Virus record (IMG/VR): IMGVR_UViG_3300042731_001625
Location: 1-38,106 of that record
Source: a virus
Length of the DNA stretch: 38,106 bases
Strand: one strand, 5' to 3'
Position 1 is the stretch's first letter. Every line of letters starts with the position of its first letter. The notes below the pieces were generated by a model. The model ran no database searches and had not been told where the DNA came from. It worked only from the letters and a program-made list of their open reading frames with translations. Positions 15,724 to 24,921 of this stretch are shown here, piece after piece. Made by a program: the position numbers and the translations under genes.

Positions 15724-16845
15724 TTACGGCTTAAAAATGTTACCTTCTGGGAGTCTATCTAGCCAACTTTGATCAAGACCAAAACCAGCTAAGAGCCTTG
15801 CCCTTGTTTCTGGTGGCATGTCTTGAAGCATATTTCCATAAGTCTCCAAAAACTTATTAAAACGATCAACTTCTCCTTCCTGTCTTTTTCTTTCAAACTC
15901 TGCTGTATCTCTTTCAAATTCAGTCTCTTCCGATAACATCTTACGTCGGTCCATTTCTCCTTGCCTTTCTGCTGTATATAAATCTTTCTCCCTTTCTTGC
16001 TGTAAGCCCATTTGCTCTAAACCAAATTCCTGTTGGGCTAACCTTTCATCACTAGCTAACTCATCCCTTCTTATGTCTGCCTTTGTTTGTAAACCAAGAG
16101 TTTTTCTATAAGTTTCTGCTGCTTCTTCTTTAGCATCGGCTAAGTAATCTCCCCTTTGTCTACGTGGTAGACTTAAAGAAGCATTCCTAGCTTTCCTCAT
16201 CATTTCCTCAAAATTATTTCTTGCAGTGAGTTCCCTATTCCTTCGAGCAGTACCAATATCAATCATTGAACCACCAGCACCTTCAGGAACATATTCAGTT
16301 GCACCAGGAACTTGCTGACTTAAACCTGAAGATTCCATACCACCAGATTGAAAAGATCCTGTTTCACCAAACTGATTAGCCCTTATTGTTGCTTGCCTAT
16401 CTAATAACTCATCCATTGCCATCCGATTTCTAGGTGAAACAGAATCAGGACGAACAACGTCTGTGATATTACTATTGTTAAAAGACGGTACTGGTGCAGA
16501 TAATCCTGCTCTTGGTTTCATCCTTGGGTCCATTGGACTACGATCAGGTGAATTAAACCCCGATGTATCTGGTGTTACTCGATTAGGATCTCCACCCATT
16601 GCAGACCCAAGTCCAGCATTATTTACAGATCCACCAGCACCACCTTCCCTACGTTGTGCAGGAGTTCCTTGAAAAGAAGGTTGCTTATATAATGCTGATC
16701 CACCTTTACCAACGTTTGCTTGGGTAGCATTGTATAATCCCTTACCTAAAAACCGTGCTGGACTAAGGGCAGCTTTTCCAACAGACTTAAGACTTTGTGA
16801 TAAACTGCGTCTCTTTTTGGCTTCTTCAAGATCTTTATCAGCCAT
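15724..16845 (-). CDS. Putative internal virion protein, 373 aa
   Basis: Not recognised by family. The first 50 residues are basic and Ala/Gly-rich; residues about 60-200 are disordered-looking (Gly, Ser, Pro, Asn); the rest (about 205-350) is a highly charged helix rich in Arg, Glu, Gln and Met (EREKDLYTAERQGEMDRRK), probably coiled coil. Its place between the basic small protein and the giant protein suggests an internal or ejection-apparatus component like the gp14/gp15 position of T7-like phages; this is inferred from order. AAAGGTAAAATAAG precedes the ATG, and the gene starts one base after the previous stop. Confidence 0.65.
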   Translation of the reverse strand: MADKDLEEAKKRRSLSQSLKSVGKAALSPARFLGKGLYNATQANVGKGGSALYKQPSFQGTPAQRREGGAGGSVNNAGLGSAMGGDPNRVTPDTSGFNSPDRSPMDPRMKPRAGLSAPVPSFNNSNITDVVRPDSVSPRNRMAMDELLDRQATIRANQFGETGSFQSGGMESSGLSQQVPGATEYVPEGAGGSMIDIGTARRNRELTARNNFEEMMRKARNASLSLPRRQRGDYLADAKEEAAETYRKTLGLQTKADIRRDELASDERLAQQEFGLEQMGLQQEREKDLYTAERQGEMDRRKMLSEETEFERDTAEFERKRQEGEVDRFNKFLETYGNMLQDMPPETRARLLAGFGLDQSWLDRLPEGNIFKP

Positions 16846-16846
16846 C

Positions 16847-17257
16847 TTATTTTACCTTTGTGGTATACTTTCTTCCTTGCCAAGTAAATGTTTTCTTACC
16901 TGCTTTACGTGCATCAGCAAATGCAGATCTAAAGTTCTTTGCTGAATCTGATTTTTTCTTATAAATAGGATAAGTACCTGCTTTTGTTGATTTCTGACCC
17001 ACTGTTTTATCTGCAGCCATTCCCATTGTTCCTTTCTTAAGCATACTTGTTGGCTGATCAACACGAGGAGAAGCCTTCCTTGCTGCATCTGTCTTGGATT
17101 TCATTTGTTCAGCACGTTTCTTTTTTGAATAATCATATGCTTTTTGCATATACTCTTTCTTTGCTTTATCAGACTTAACTTTACTACGAGTCATACGAGG
17201 AGAAGTAGAAGAACGAGAAACACGAGAAGTTGGGCGCTTACGTTGCATTCTAGCCAT
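16847..17257 (-). CDS. Small highly basic virion-associated protein, 136 aa
   Basis: Very rich in Arg, Lys and Ser, with about 40 basic residues. The C-terminus NFRSAFADARKAGKKTFTWQ plus GRKYTTK is a conserved signature seen in small proteins of many podovirus-like phages, always near structural genes; their biochemical role is unproven. The charge suggests nucleic acid or capsid-interior contact. It is preceded by AAAGGTAAAATAAA and lies in the run of late structural genes. An alternative frame in the same region is a shadow. Confidence 0.72.
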   Translation of the reverse strand: MARMQRKRPTSRVSRSSTSPRMTRSKVKSDKAKKEYMQKAYDYSKKKRAEQMKSKTDAARKASPRVDQPTSMLKKGTMGMAADKTVGQKSTKAGTYPIYKKKSDSAKNFRSAFADARKAGKKTFTWQGRKYTTKVK

Positions 17258-17269
17258 TTTATTTTACCT

Positions 17270-17743
17270 TTACTTAATTTGCCTACCAATGAAGACTGGA
17301 TTAATATACCAATCCTCAAGCCTAAAATCTGCACCACTGGTGTTTTCTAATTTAAACTTCCAGTACCTAGCTTTCATACCATCCCAAACAACTGGTCTGA
17401 ATGCTTCTGGATAAGTAGCAGTAATAGATACATCATAATAATCAGTGTCATCTACTCCATCAGTAGAATTATAAAGAGTGAGTTTACCAGTTTCATCTGA
17501 TTCATAAGAGATAATTATACTACCTTGATTAAATCTTTTCAACTGATTACTGTTTAAATTTATATATCCAGTTGTAATATGTGCGTCAATGTCAGATCCA
17601 GAATCACTATCACCTGTAAATTTATACAGTCCATCTGAGTTTACACCATAAGTAGTACCATTGCTTTCAATTAAAACAGAATAAGATATACCAGTATACT
17701 CTGATATACCACCTGTATTTGTATTAACTACGTAGATTGACAT
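17270..17743 (-). CDS. Putative tail/virion beta protein, 157 aa
   Basis: No named family. The sequence is beta-rich with many Thr, Ser, Asp and Tyr, and ends in a galactose-binding-like pattern MKARYWKFKLENTSGADFRL followed by EDWYINP, which is common at the C-terminus of small tail or hub proteins in podovirus-like phages. The start at ATG 17743 lies two bases after the stop of the upstream 685-residue protein gene. Position among tail genes supports a virion role. Confidence 0.62.
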   Translation of the reverse strand: MSIYVVNTNTGGISEYTGISYSVLIESNGTTYGVNSDGLYKFTGDSDSGSDIDAHITTGYINLNSNQLKRFNQGSIIISYESDETGKLTLYNSTDGVDDTDYYDVSITATYPEAFRPVVWDGMKARYWKFKLENTSGADFRLEDWYINPVFIGRQIK

Positions 17744-17747
17744 TATT

Positions 17748-19805
17748 TTACTCTGTCTCTGTCCAACTTATAAGTGAATATGTTGCAAGCTTTTCAATAT
17801 TTGCACTTCGTGGATCGGTGAAACCATCAATTGATAATAACTGATTTAAATCTCCTAGTGTATATATTCCTATATTATATCTATCAGATTGTGAGGAATT
17901 TGCAAGTGGCCTTCCTTCGACTGTTGCTACATAATTATTGTTTGGAAGAGGTAAAATAGTACAATAAGCAGTATCCCAAGCGACATTTACTCCTTCTGTA
18001 AAATCAAGCTGAATTGCATCAGCTAAAATTATTTCTGCATTTTCTTCTACGTCAGATTGGGTAAAAGTACCACTTGGAACAAGTGGATACTTTTCATCTG
18101 AATCATTAATTATACTAAAATCTCCAAAATCTTGTTCAACCTGTGCTACAACTACTGGATTAAAAGAAAATCCACAAAGCAACTTTAAAAACCGCTCATC
18201 TGTTTCTTCAAATTCACCCTGTTCATCGGTTTCATTTAGAGTTACATTTTGAAGCGCTATCTCTGCAATAAACCCATCTTCTGGACGTGATAACATAGAT
18301 GGCCATGTTGTAAAATCTTGAATTAGTTCTCTAGGTTCAATAATTTCATTTACTCCTGCAATAAAACAACCAATAATATCACTATATTCATACCTAAGAT
18401 CAAATGGTGCAGAACCACTTGGAAAACCTAATTGGGCTTGATCAGGAATTAAGCCCTTAGCACCATTTATTCTATTATCAAGATACTCAAAATTATCAGA
18501 ATATACTGATTTTTCATATTTAATCGTATCTGTAGACTTTTCATAAAACACTATTTTAGAATCACTTGATCTCTCTTGCCGCAAGATAGTATATTCAGTT
18601 TCTCCTTCTTGATAGTTTACTATGTTTCCATAGAAAAATGGATCATCTTCATCTACATCAGTGCATTCAGCATCAGGCGAAGAAACGGTAGCTGAATATT
18701 CCCTTAAAAACCAATTATCTTCTCCTGTATCAGTCACTGTTGGTCCTTCTTCAACTAACTCTTTTCCAGTATCTTCCCTCGTTACTTGTGATTCTGCTTC
18801 TATCCAATATAAAGAACTCTCTGAGTCATATTGAAAAAATGCAACACTACGATAACGAACATCATAATTATAATAGAGATCATTATCATAATCCCTATCT
18901 GAAATAAATTCACTTTTTGTTAAGCCAGGAGAAGACCCAACTGAAGATGCTGCTAATGAAGCACCATCTATAGAATCAGGAATATTAGTAACTTCATTTA
19001 AATACAAATAAACATTTTTATTAGCAAATGCTAAATTACGTGCATTTGGACTAAATTCCGCACGAGATGCAGTTGAGCCAGTAATATTAGTAATAGCATT
19101 GCTTTCAACTTTAGTTCCATCAACCAAGGAAGTAAATTCTCTTGGTAAATTTACATTATCTACTACAGCTCGTTGACGACAAATTTTATCATTTCCATCA
19201 AACCACTGTAAATACGGAACTTCTGAAACAACAATATATGATAGTGCTCTTACTGATCCACCTATCTCTGCAACTTCCACACCATTGCAATATACAAAAC
19301 CACCGCTATCAGTCCAACTAATAACTAGATTAGTTACAGGATGCTTCCAATATTGATTTCCACCAGCAGTGGATATTTCATGAGTAATTGTATTACTTCC
19401 ATTAAAATAAGTAACAAGTCGTTGAATTTTATTATCGTGTCTATCAAATGATGTCTGAATAGTTCCAAGTGGTCTATTACCTTCAGTAAAAGGATCACCC
19501 CATCCGTTGTATTCTGACTCATCAGCAACGGGCCAACATAGAAAGCCTGCTGATATAATAGGAATAGTTGAATCAACAACAGGAGGTGTAAATACTCTAA
19601 CAATATAATTTGGAAAACTAATTATAAACTTTAACTTTGTGCCATCCGATAATTCTCTATACCAAACTCCATGTCTTTGTCCAGTAGTCTGTAATAAAGA
19701 TTCATACCTTTTGAATTGTTTTTGTATATATGACTTGAGCTGTCTATTATAAGAATTTCTAGAATTCTTATTTCTAAATATAGGTTTTACAATTCTACCA
19801 GTCAT
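17748..19805 (-). CDS. Putative large tail/virion protein, 685 aa
   Basis: Not recognised. The N-terminal 45 residues are basic (VKPIFRNKNSRNSYNRQLKS), after which the protein is acidic and beta-rich throughout, with little helix and scattered cysteines. Size, composition and position between the helical 373-residue protein and the small tail protein suggest a tail hub, nozzle or fibre-anchor component. No enzymatic motif was seen. It begins 5 bases after the upstream stop with only a weak ribosome-binding site. Confidence 0.68.
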   Translation of the reverse strand: MTGRIVKPIFRNKNSRNSYNRQLKSYIQKQFKRYESLLQTTGQRHGVWYRELSDGTKLKFIISFPNYIVRVFTPPVVDSTIPIISAGFLCWPVADESEYNGWGDPFTEGNRPLGTIQTSFDRHDNKIQRLVTYFNGSNTITHEISTAGGNQYWKHPVTNLVISWTDSGGFVYCNGVEVAEIGGSVRALSYIVVSEVPYLQWFDGNDKICRQRAVVDNVNLPREFTSLVDGTKVESNAITNITGSTASRAEFSPNARNLAFANKNVYLYLNEVTNIPDSIDGASLAASSVGSSPGLTKSEFISDRDYDNDLYYNYDVRYRSVAFFQYDSESSLYWIEAESQVTREDTGKELVEEGPTVTDTGEDNWFLREYSATVSSPDAECTDVDEDDPFFYGNIVNYQEGETEYTILRQERSSDSKIVFYEKSTDTIKYEKSVYSDNFEYLDNRINGAKGLIPDQAQLGFPSGSAPFDLRYEYSDIIGCFIAGVNEIIEPRELIQDFTTWPSMLSRPEDGFIAEIALQNVTLNETDEQGEFEETDERFLKLLCGFSFNPVVVAQVEQDFGDFSIINDSDEKYPLVPSGTFTQSDVEENAEIILADAIQLDFTEGVNVAWDTAYCTILPLPNNNYVATVEGRPLANSSQSDRYNIGIYTLGDLNQLLSIDGFTDPRSANIEKLATYSLISWTETE

Positions 19806-19810
19806 TAAAT

Positions 19811-20932
19811 TTAACTAGATATACTTTCATTAACATTCTGATTTCCAGTTCCAGTCAGACCATAGTCGAGTGAAGAGTAAAGACCTTGTGTTAGCCCAAC
19901 CATTAACTGTGCAATAGCTTGTTCTGCTTCTCTTACAATTCCTAAAGTATCTTGTGCTTTCTGAAGAGCAAATGCAGTTTGCTTTTCAGCATTTTCTAAT
20001 TCTCGTCTTAGTTCAACCTCTTTCCACCCTCGTTTTTCTGCTTCATAAGCTAAGTTAGTTTTTATAGCTTCTAATCTAGCATTGTACCTGGATGTCTCAG
20101 CATTAATATATCCGATAATTCCATCAAGTTGAGCACTATATATACCTGCTATACCATTAGAAGCAGCACCATATACTGCAGAGATAGCGTTGTTATATGC
20201 TTCGTATGCCCTTACATCAAGCTCTTCTTTAGTAGACCATTTGCTTTGATCAAGCTGTGGTTTTAAAGGCCAATTAGTAATATTGAGTTCATGAAGAGTC
20301 TTGACATCTTCTCTTAATGCAAGAGCCTCTTCTGCTTCTCTTTGAAGTGTTACTTCAGAAATCTTAACATTTGTTTCTTGTTGTGCTAAGTCTAATTTTT
20401 TTAAGATAGCAGAACTAGCCATGCCAATACCCTGAGCACTGGCTAGATATTGTGCATCGCGCTCTTCTTTTAAACTTGTCCTTGCTTCTCTTGCCTTAGC
20501 TCTGTTATAAACATCATCAAACCCATCCTCTCCAATAAGAGTTGTATCTGCTGACCCTACACTATAAGCAGCAGGTACTGCTGGTCCATCCTCAATAACT
20601 ACTGCAGACTCTAGAGAAGGAGCTTCAGGAATGTCTGGTGCAGATGGTAAAGTACCTGAAAAATCAGGTTCAAATCCACTTGCAGAATCATTGAAAATAT
20701 TTACCCTTACTGTAGCTTCTGGTGAAAAAGTAATTGAGTCTTCTGGACCAGAGTAATCAATATTTTCATAACCACTAACCTGATTTAGTGCAGCAGCTTG
20801 AAAAGTCTCTAGCTGATCAACAGCAGAGTCCTTTAAAGAATTAGCAAGTGTTTTTGTATCATCTAATTGATCTATTACTTCACATAAGACATCATTAGCA
20901 AAAATACCAGTATTACAGAGTGGACTAGTCAT
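19811..20932 (-). CDS. Putative helical virion protein, 373 aa
   Basis: No family assigned. Residues about 1-70 are helical, 70-150 are acidic and proline-containing (SGTLPSAPDIPEAPSL), and 155-350 form long amphipathic helices rich in Ala, Glu, Gln and Lys. Such architecture is typical of internal core or tail-hub proteins. AGAAGGTAATC precedes the ATG. The leader carries a copy of a 13-bp sequence that is also the end of the upstream gene. The C-terminus is Gly/Asn/Ser-rich. Confidence 0.66.
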   Translation of the reverse strand: MTSPLCNTGIFANDVLCEVIDQLDDTKTLANSLKDSAVDQLETFQAAALNQVSGYENIDYSGPEDSITFSPEATVRVNIFNDSASGFEPDFSGTLPSAPDIPEAPSLESAVVIEDGPAVPAAYSVGSADTTLIGEDGFDDVYNRAKAREARTSLKEERDAQYLASAQGIGMASSAILKKLDLAQQETNVKISEVTLQREAEEALALREDVKTLHELNITNWPLKPQLDQSKWSTKEELDVRAYEAYNNAISAVYGAASNGIAGIYSAQLDGIIGYINAETSRYNARLEAIKTNLAYEAEKRGWKEVELRRELENAEKQTAFALQKAQDTLGIVREAEQAIAQLMVGLTQGLYSSLDYGLTGTGNQNVNESISS

Positions 20933-20942
20933 GATTACCTTC

Positions 20943-20976
20943 TAGTGTAAACATTTGTTAATTTAGTGTAAACATT
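20943..20976. repeat. 13-bp direct repeat at a gene boundary
   Basis: TAGTGTAAACATT occurs at 20943-20955 (intergenic leader) and again at 20964-20976 (last codons of the upstream gene), 21 bases apart. On the minus strand each reads AATGTTTACACTA. The first transcribed copy encodes the end MFTLN; the second can start a nine-codon frame that runs over the next gene's start codon. Confidence 0.75.
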
Positions 20977-22199
20977 ACCTGATTTAAATCATTGTTTTCT
21001 CTATAAATAATACTTGCTGTTTTGTCTGTTACAGAAAGTTTTAATCTGTCTTTTGTCATTGGTTTTAAGGTTCCGTCCGATGTACCAACCATTAGTCCAT
21101 CCTCTGATACAAATAAACTACAAGGTTCAGACGTTTCAGCAATTGGTATAAGATATCCTGGTATAATTAAAGATCCTTTTGCATACTCTCTATTGTCTCT
21201 TTGTTCTGTATCCCAGTTTTCAGGAATATCACCAGTAGTCCAATATGCACCTTCTTCTGTTACAGACCAGAACCCACCACGTAAACCAGCACCACCTTTA
21301 ATATTAGTTGGTCTTGCTTCGATTGTAGTTCCTATTTCAAATAAATGATGATTAGCTCCAAAAGATGGAAATATATAATTATCTGTAAATAACATAATCA
21401 TACCATTATAATCAAATAATCCATCAGAAGGAATAGGAGGATAAAATTCCATAGTTCTTAGTGGTTCATTAGAATATTCAGAATTAGACACTGTAGCAGG
21501 AAGAGCATTTGCATTAACAGAGGTAGTATAAAATAAATCAGTTCCATTTGTTTCTGTTATATAAACCTTAATTGTTGAAGCATTGCTATCAACAGAACTT
21601 AGAGTAACAGAAATATTCTGATTTTCTGTAATAGTTATTACTGCTGCCTTACTAGTTGAATGTTCAATTCCATTTCCATCAACAAATGTACATGCAACCA
21701 TATATCTCCCTGCTCTTAGACTACCACCACCAACGGCAGATAATGATGGTGTAGGAGCAGATGAACATCCCCAATTAGTATAGTTACCATCTGCATCAAT
21801 CCTTGCTGTTATAGTTCCATCAGTCATAAATGTTTGTCCAGCTAACCAATGATATTCTAGTTTAGTTCCTGTTAAACTGCTTGTTAATAGTGTGGTGTCT
21901 CCTGTAGATTCATTTACTTTATAAAGAGATGTACCATCTTGATACAATAAATAGTCTGGAGTTGAAAATCCACTTAGTCCAGATGAACCAGATACAAATT
22001 GACTAGTACCAGCTCGCCTTGATATTCTTCCATCATTATCTATATCTACATTAATTGCTGCAGTTAACTGTGGAATTCCTTCTTGTGGAAATAATGCATC
22101 TGGTTTAGGTAATTGGAATACTGCTGCATTTTCCTGAGCAACACTATTTTGACCAAGTTTCCAAGGACCAACAGAAAAGGTTTTTAATTCGTTAGCCAC
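20958..22199 (-). CDS. P22 gp10-like tail stabilisation / beta-propeller protein
   Basis: A 413-residue beta-rich protein. The segment AINVDIDNDGRISRRAGTSQ (about 47-66) is the characteristic opening of phage tail accessory proteins that resemble P22 gp10, followed by repeated short beta elements expected of a propeller (LLYQDGTSLYKV, GQTFMTDGTITARID, GSLRAGRYMVACTF). In P22 this protein closes the portal-adaptor channel; by analogy this one belongs to the short tail. The start is GTG 22199, overlapping the upstream stop by 8 bases. Family identity is from motif resemblance only. Confidence 0.62.
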   Translation of the reverse strand: MANELKTFSVGPWKLGQNSVAQENAAVFQLPKPDALFPQEGIPQLTAAINVDIDNDGRISRRAGTSQFVSGSSGLSGFSTPDYLLYQDGTSLYKVNESTGDTTLLTSSLTGTKLEYHWLAGQTFMTDGTITARIDADGNYTNWGCSSAPTPSLSAVGGGSLRAGRYMVACTFVDGNGIEHSTSKAAVITITENQNISVTLSSVDSNASTIKVYITETNGTDLFYTTSVNANALPATVSNSEYSNEPLRTMEFYPPIPSDGLFDYNGMIMLFTDNYIFPSFGANHHLFEIGTTIEARPTNIKGGAGLRGGFWSVTEEGAYWTTGDIPENWDTEQRDNREYAKGSLIIPGYLIPIAETSEPCSLFVSEDGLMVGTSDGTLKPMTKDRLKLSVTDKTASIIYRENNDLNQVMFTLN

Positions 22200-22515
22200 A
22201 AGTACTATCCGTATTTGGAATTACTTCATATTCAAAGGTTCGAGGTATACTATTACCAGAAGAGTCAATTGCTGTAACACAAATACGATTACGCTCTCGT
22301 TTATTAGAACTGTCTTGCAATAAAACAGCATCTCCATTTAAACTAATAGTGAATGTTGCAGCAGGAGAAACAGCAGTAGAAGCAACAACTTCTGCTTCTT
22401 CTGTTACATTATAAATAGTATAAGAAATTGATGCTGGAACTGATAAATCACCTTCTCCATTATAAAAGGTTACATCGACAGAGTATGATTCATCCCCAGA
22501 CTTTATCTGTTTCAT
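22192..22515 (-). CDS. Putative Ig-like tail protein, 107 aa
   Basis: An all-beta small protein (SYSVDVTFYNGEGDLSVP, ATFTISLNGDAVLL, FEYEVIP) consistent with a single immunoglobulin-like or similar sandwich domain. No named family. Its ATG shares bases with the preceding stop (TAATG at 22515), so translation is coupled to the conserved 138-residue gene. Widely, such small genes next to tail proteins encode accessory or adhesion domains. Confidence 0.62.
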   Translation of the reverse strand: MKQIKSGDESYSVDVTFYNGEGDLSVPASISYTIYNVTEEAEVVASTAVSPAATFTISLNGDAVLLQDSSNKRERNRICVTAIDSSGNSIPRTFEYEVIPNTDSTCG

Positions 22516-22931
22516 TATGCAATCTGAATTACGCCTTCAGTACCATCAAAGTCAAGGGTAAGGGTTTCACCATCAGCAAGTGTGATCTCAGACCCATAAT
22601 CCCACCAACCAATTAGTTCATCGTTAGAAGCAGTATCATTATACAAGACAACATACCTAAAAGGACCACAAGAACCGCCAGAAGCAGTTAAGTCATGGTC
22701 TGTTAACACAAGTTTATAAGTTCCACTAGTTTGACTAGAACTTGAAATAGTAGGTGTTATATCAGTTAGGTTTGTAGTTGATACTGCAGTAAGGTCAGAT
22801 AGTTGACCATTAGTTGCAACCGGAGCATTAGCTGCAGCAGTGAGAGCAATAGTTAGAGCATCAGAGCCAAGATTATGAACACCTTCTGCAACATCCTCTA
22901 CAAAAGAATTAAATTTGTTAAAAGTTGCCAT
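22515..22931 (-). CDS. Conserved phage structural protein (MATFNKFNSFVEDVAEGVHN family)
   Basis: A 138-residue protein of a type found widely in podovirus-like and siphovirus genomes: opening FNKFNSFVEDVAEGVHNLGS, central KLVLTDHDLTASGGSCGPFR and WWDYGSEITLADGETLTLDF near the end. The role in the virion is not established; it always sits among head-tail or tail genes. All-beta C-terminal half. GAGGAAAAAATAG lies before the ATG. Confidence 0.78.
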   Translation of the reverse strand: MATFNKFNSFVEDVAEGVHNLGSDALTIALTAAANAPVATNGQLSDLTAVSTTNLTDITPTISSSSQTSGTYKLVLTDHDLTASGGSCGPFRYVVLYNDTASNDELIGWWDYGSEITLADGETLTLDFDGTEGVIQIA

Positions 22932-22942
22932 CTATTTTTTCC

Positions 22943-24424
22943 TCAACGAAGTTTGAACTTAACAAATGCTACCCTATTATAAAGACTTGATAATAAACTA
23001 ATATCTGTAGATGATATAGTGTAAGTACCAGTTTCTATGTTTAATAACAAATCTTTAATAAAATCAAGATCATATCCAGATAAAGTATAAGAACCATTAT
23101 CTACATCAAATAATAGCTTCCTTAATAGACCAATATCCTGCCCTGTCAATACATATGAATCTCCTGCTAGTGATAATAAAGAAGACTTTATTAAAGAAGC
23201 ATCTGTGTCTAATAAATCAAATTGTCCTACAGATGAAATAAGTGGAAGAGTTCTATAATAAGATATATCTTGACCAGATAGGACATAAGAACTGTTTTCT
23301 AAGTTTTTAAATATTATACTTTTTAATAGATTTAGATCTTGTCCTGTAAATGTGTACGATCCATTTGATAAACTGGCTTTCCTAGCAGCAGAAATATCTT
23401 GTCCCGTTAGAGTATATGAACCCTCGGCTATAGCTATAGAATATGCTTTTTTTAAATTTATATCCTGTCCTGTAAATATATAAGAGCCATGTTCTATATT
23501 ATTAAATATTGAATATTTAGAAAGATTTACATCTTGTCCAGATAGAACATAAGATCCACCAGAGACTGAAACAACTATATCTCCATCAGAATTAAATTTT
23601 GTTAAAACAGTATCATAAGGAGTAACATCATAAGACCCAGTCTCTGAAGTTAGTATAGGGAGTAAGTTATATAAACTATCAAGTTGAGTTTTTGTATATG
23701 CTGTATCAGCATCAATAAAAAAACCTGCAAAATTAGCTATTATCCCATCTACAGAAGATCCATTCGGTAATGAAGCAGCACCAATACGTAAATTCGTATT
23801 TGTTGTGCCTACAGAATAATCTCCAGATGGTATTGTTCCCATGGTTTCTAATACACCATCAACATACCCCTTAATAGTAGTTCCGTCTCTTGTTATAGCA
23901 AAAAAATGCCAGTCTCCATCATTAATAGCAGGCAACGTACTTGAAACTAATTGCCCTATATTTCTATTACCTAAAGTTCCATATTGGCAACCAAAAAATA
24001 AATTATCACCAGAAACTAATCCAATACCAGCAGGTACACTATTGTATGTAGGAAGAGTAGATGATAAATCAATAAATTCAAATATAGTTACACTTGAATA
24101 GTATAATTCGTATGTTCCACCAGAACTAGTAGTTTTAATCCAACCACCAATAGTAAACTCTCCACCAGACTCTCCCATATCTTGTAAAGCAGCGGGAGCA
24201 GTTGTTAAAACAATAGGCTGAATATATCCACTTGTAGAACTAGAAGTTAATACAGAATCATCTAATCCAGTTAAAGAACCAGGACCATCTGAAGCGTCTT
24301 GTGCTGCATTGCTCCAAACTGCAGAGTCTAATGAACCAATAGCATCTGCAGATGGAGATGAAGATTCTTGCAATAACCATAAATGGTCTGCACCTAATGA
24401 TTGTAATAAAGTTTGATGACTCAT
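22943..24424 (-). CDS. LamG-like tail protein with tandem GSYxLTGQD repeats
   Basis: A 493-residue probable receptor-binding or tail-surface protein. Residues about 85-235 look like a concanavalin/LamG fold: FTIGGWIKT, then DGDWHFFAITRDGTTIKGYV and DGVLE. From about residue 258 to the end run ten imperfect repeats of 20-29 residues with the core GSYxLTGQDINLxK, likely a repetitive beta-hairpin or solenoid stalk. LamG domains bind glycans or proteins, so host recognition is a reasonable inference. The ATG overlaps the stop of the 52-residue gene. Repeats 6-7 are the most divergent. Confidence 0.74.
   Translation of the reverse strand: MSHQTLLQSLGADHLWLLQESSSPSADAIGSLDSAVWSNAAQDASDGPGSLTGLDDSVLTSSSTSGYIQPIVLTTAPAALQDMGESGGEFTIGGWIKTTSSGGTYELYYSSVTIFEFIDLSSTLPTYNSVPAGIGLVSGDNLFFGCQYGTLGNRNIGQLVSSTLPAINDGDWHFFAITRDGTTIKGYVDGVLETMGTIPSGDYSVGTTNTNLRIGAASLPNGSSVDGIIANFAGFFIDADTAYTKTQLDSLYNLLPILTSETGSYDVTPYDTVLTKFNSDGDIVVSVSGGSYVLSGQDVNLSKYSIFNNIEHGSYIFTGQDINLKKAYSIAIAEGSYTLTGQDISAARKASLSNGSYTFTGQDLNLLKSIIFKNLENSSYVLSGQDISYYRTLPLISSVGQFDLLDTDASLIKSSLLSLAGDSYVLTGQDIGLLRKLLFDVDNGSYTLSGYDLDFIKDLLLNIETGTYTISSTDISLLSSLYNRVAFVKFKLR
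22946..23650 (-). repeat. Ten protein-level tandem repeats (GSYxLTGQD)
   Basis: The 3' half of the LamG-like gene encodes about ten copies of a 20-29 residue unit: for example GSYVLSGQDVNLSK, GSYIFTGQDINLKK, GSYTLTGQDISAAR, GSYTFTGQDLNLLK and GSYTLSGYDLDFIK. DNA copies have diverged, so the array is old rather than a recent slippage product. Confidence 0.85.
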
Positions 24425-24579
24425 TGATTATATCCTACATATCTTTTTAATTTAAACATAAGATTTTTAGACTTAGTATTAAAACCAATATTTTTAACAA
24501 TTCCAGGCAATATAGTGACTTCAATCCTTTCATCCCGCATTATCGGGACACGCATTAAAGGAGATCTCATAATATTCAT
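24421..24579 (-). CDS. Hypothetical small protein, 52 aa
   Basis: A 52-residue gene supported by stop-start overlaps on both sides: ATGA at 24576-24579 with the upstream gene and ATGA at 24421-24424 with the LamG-like gene. It begins MNIMRSPLMRVPIMRDERIE and ends in a basic stretch (FKLKRYVGYNQ). Three PxMR-like repeats are visible near the start (RSPLMR, RVPIMR). No membrane segment. Function unknown. Confidence 0.72.
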   Translation of the reverse strand: MNIMRSPLMRVPIMRDERIEVTILPGIVKNIGFNTKSKNLMFKLKRYVGYNQ

Positions 24580-24794
24580 CTTTCTAGTTCTCTTGCTAAA
24601 TCATGTAATAATGTTTTTATTTCTCCATTCATCATCAATACTTCTTGTGACATTTGTACAATCTTTAGAGCTATTTGATGATCAACAGAATTACACAATA
24701 TAATTATTTCTCCATAAAGTTTATGAAGGTCTTCTTTATAAGAAGATACATGCTCTGCACACTCCCTTATCCAATGTGAATGAGCTTCTGTCAC
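24576..24794 (-). CDS. Hypothetical helical protein, 72 aa
   Basis: Helical, with heptad-like spacing (LHKLYGEIIILCNSVDHQIA, LMMNGEIKTLLHDLARELER). The start is GTG 24794, overlapping the stop of the 42-residue membrane peptide gene (GTGA at 24791-24794). It may be a small coiled-coil partner, but there is no family match. Confidence 0.65.
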   Translation of the reverse strand: MTEAHSHWIRECAEHVSSYKEDLHKLYGEIIILCNSVDHQIALKIVQMSQEVLMMNGEIKTLLHDLARELER

Positions 24795-24919
24795 CTAATA
24801 AAGAAAGGTAGCAAACCAATAAAAAGCGCCAAGAGCACAATAGCGATAGCTATTTTTCTTTCTCGAAGCCAGTTAATCCAACCAAAAAAAATTAGAATTG
24901 GATGATAATTGTGGCTCAT
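24791..24919 (-). CDS. Small single-TM membrane peptide, 42 aa
   Basis: A 42-residue gene, too short for routine calling, supported by GTGA overlap with the next gene and by starting two bases after the previous stop. Residues about 22-40 (KIAIAIVLLALFIGLLPFFI) are a transmembrane helix; the preceding REWLRERK-type basic patch (WINWLRERK) predicts a cytoplasmic N-terminus. It follows two genes whose products carry signal peptides, giving three consecutive envelope-targeted proteins. A holin-like or exclusion role is possible. Confidence 0.7.
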   Translation of the reverse strand: MSHNYHPILIFFGWINWLRERKIAIAIVLLALFIGLLPFFIR

Positions 24920-24921
24920 GG

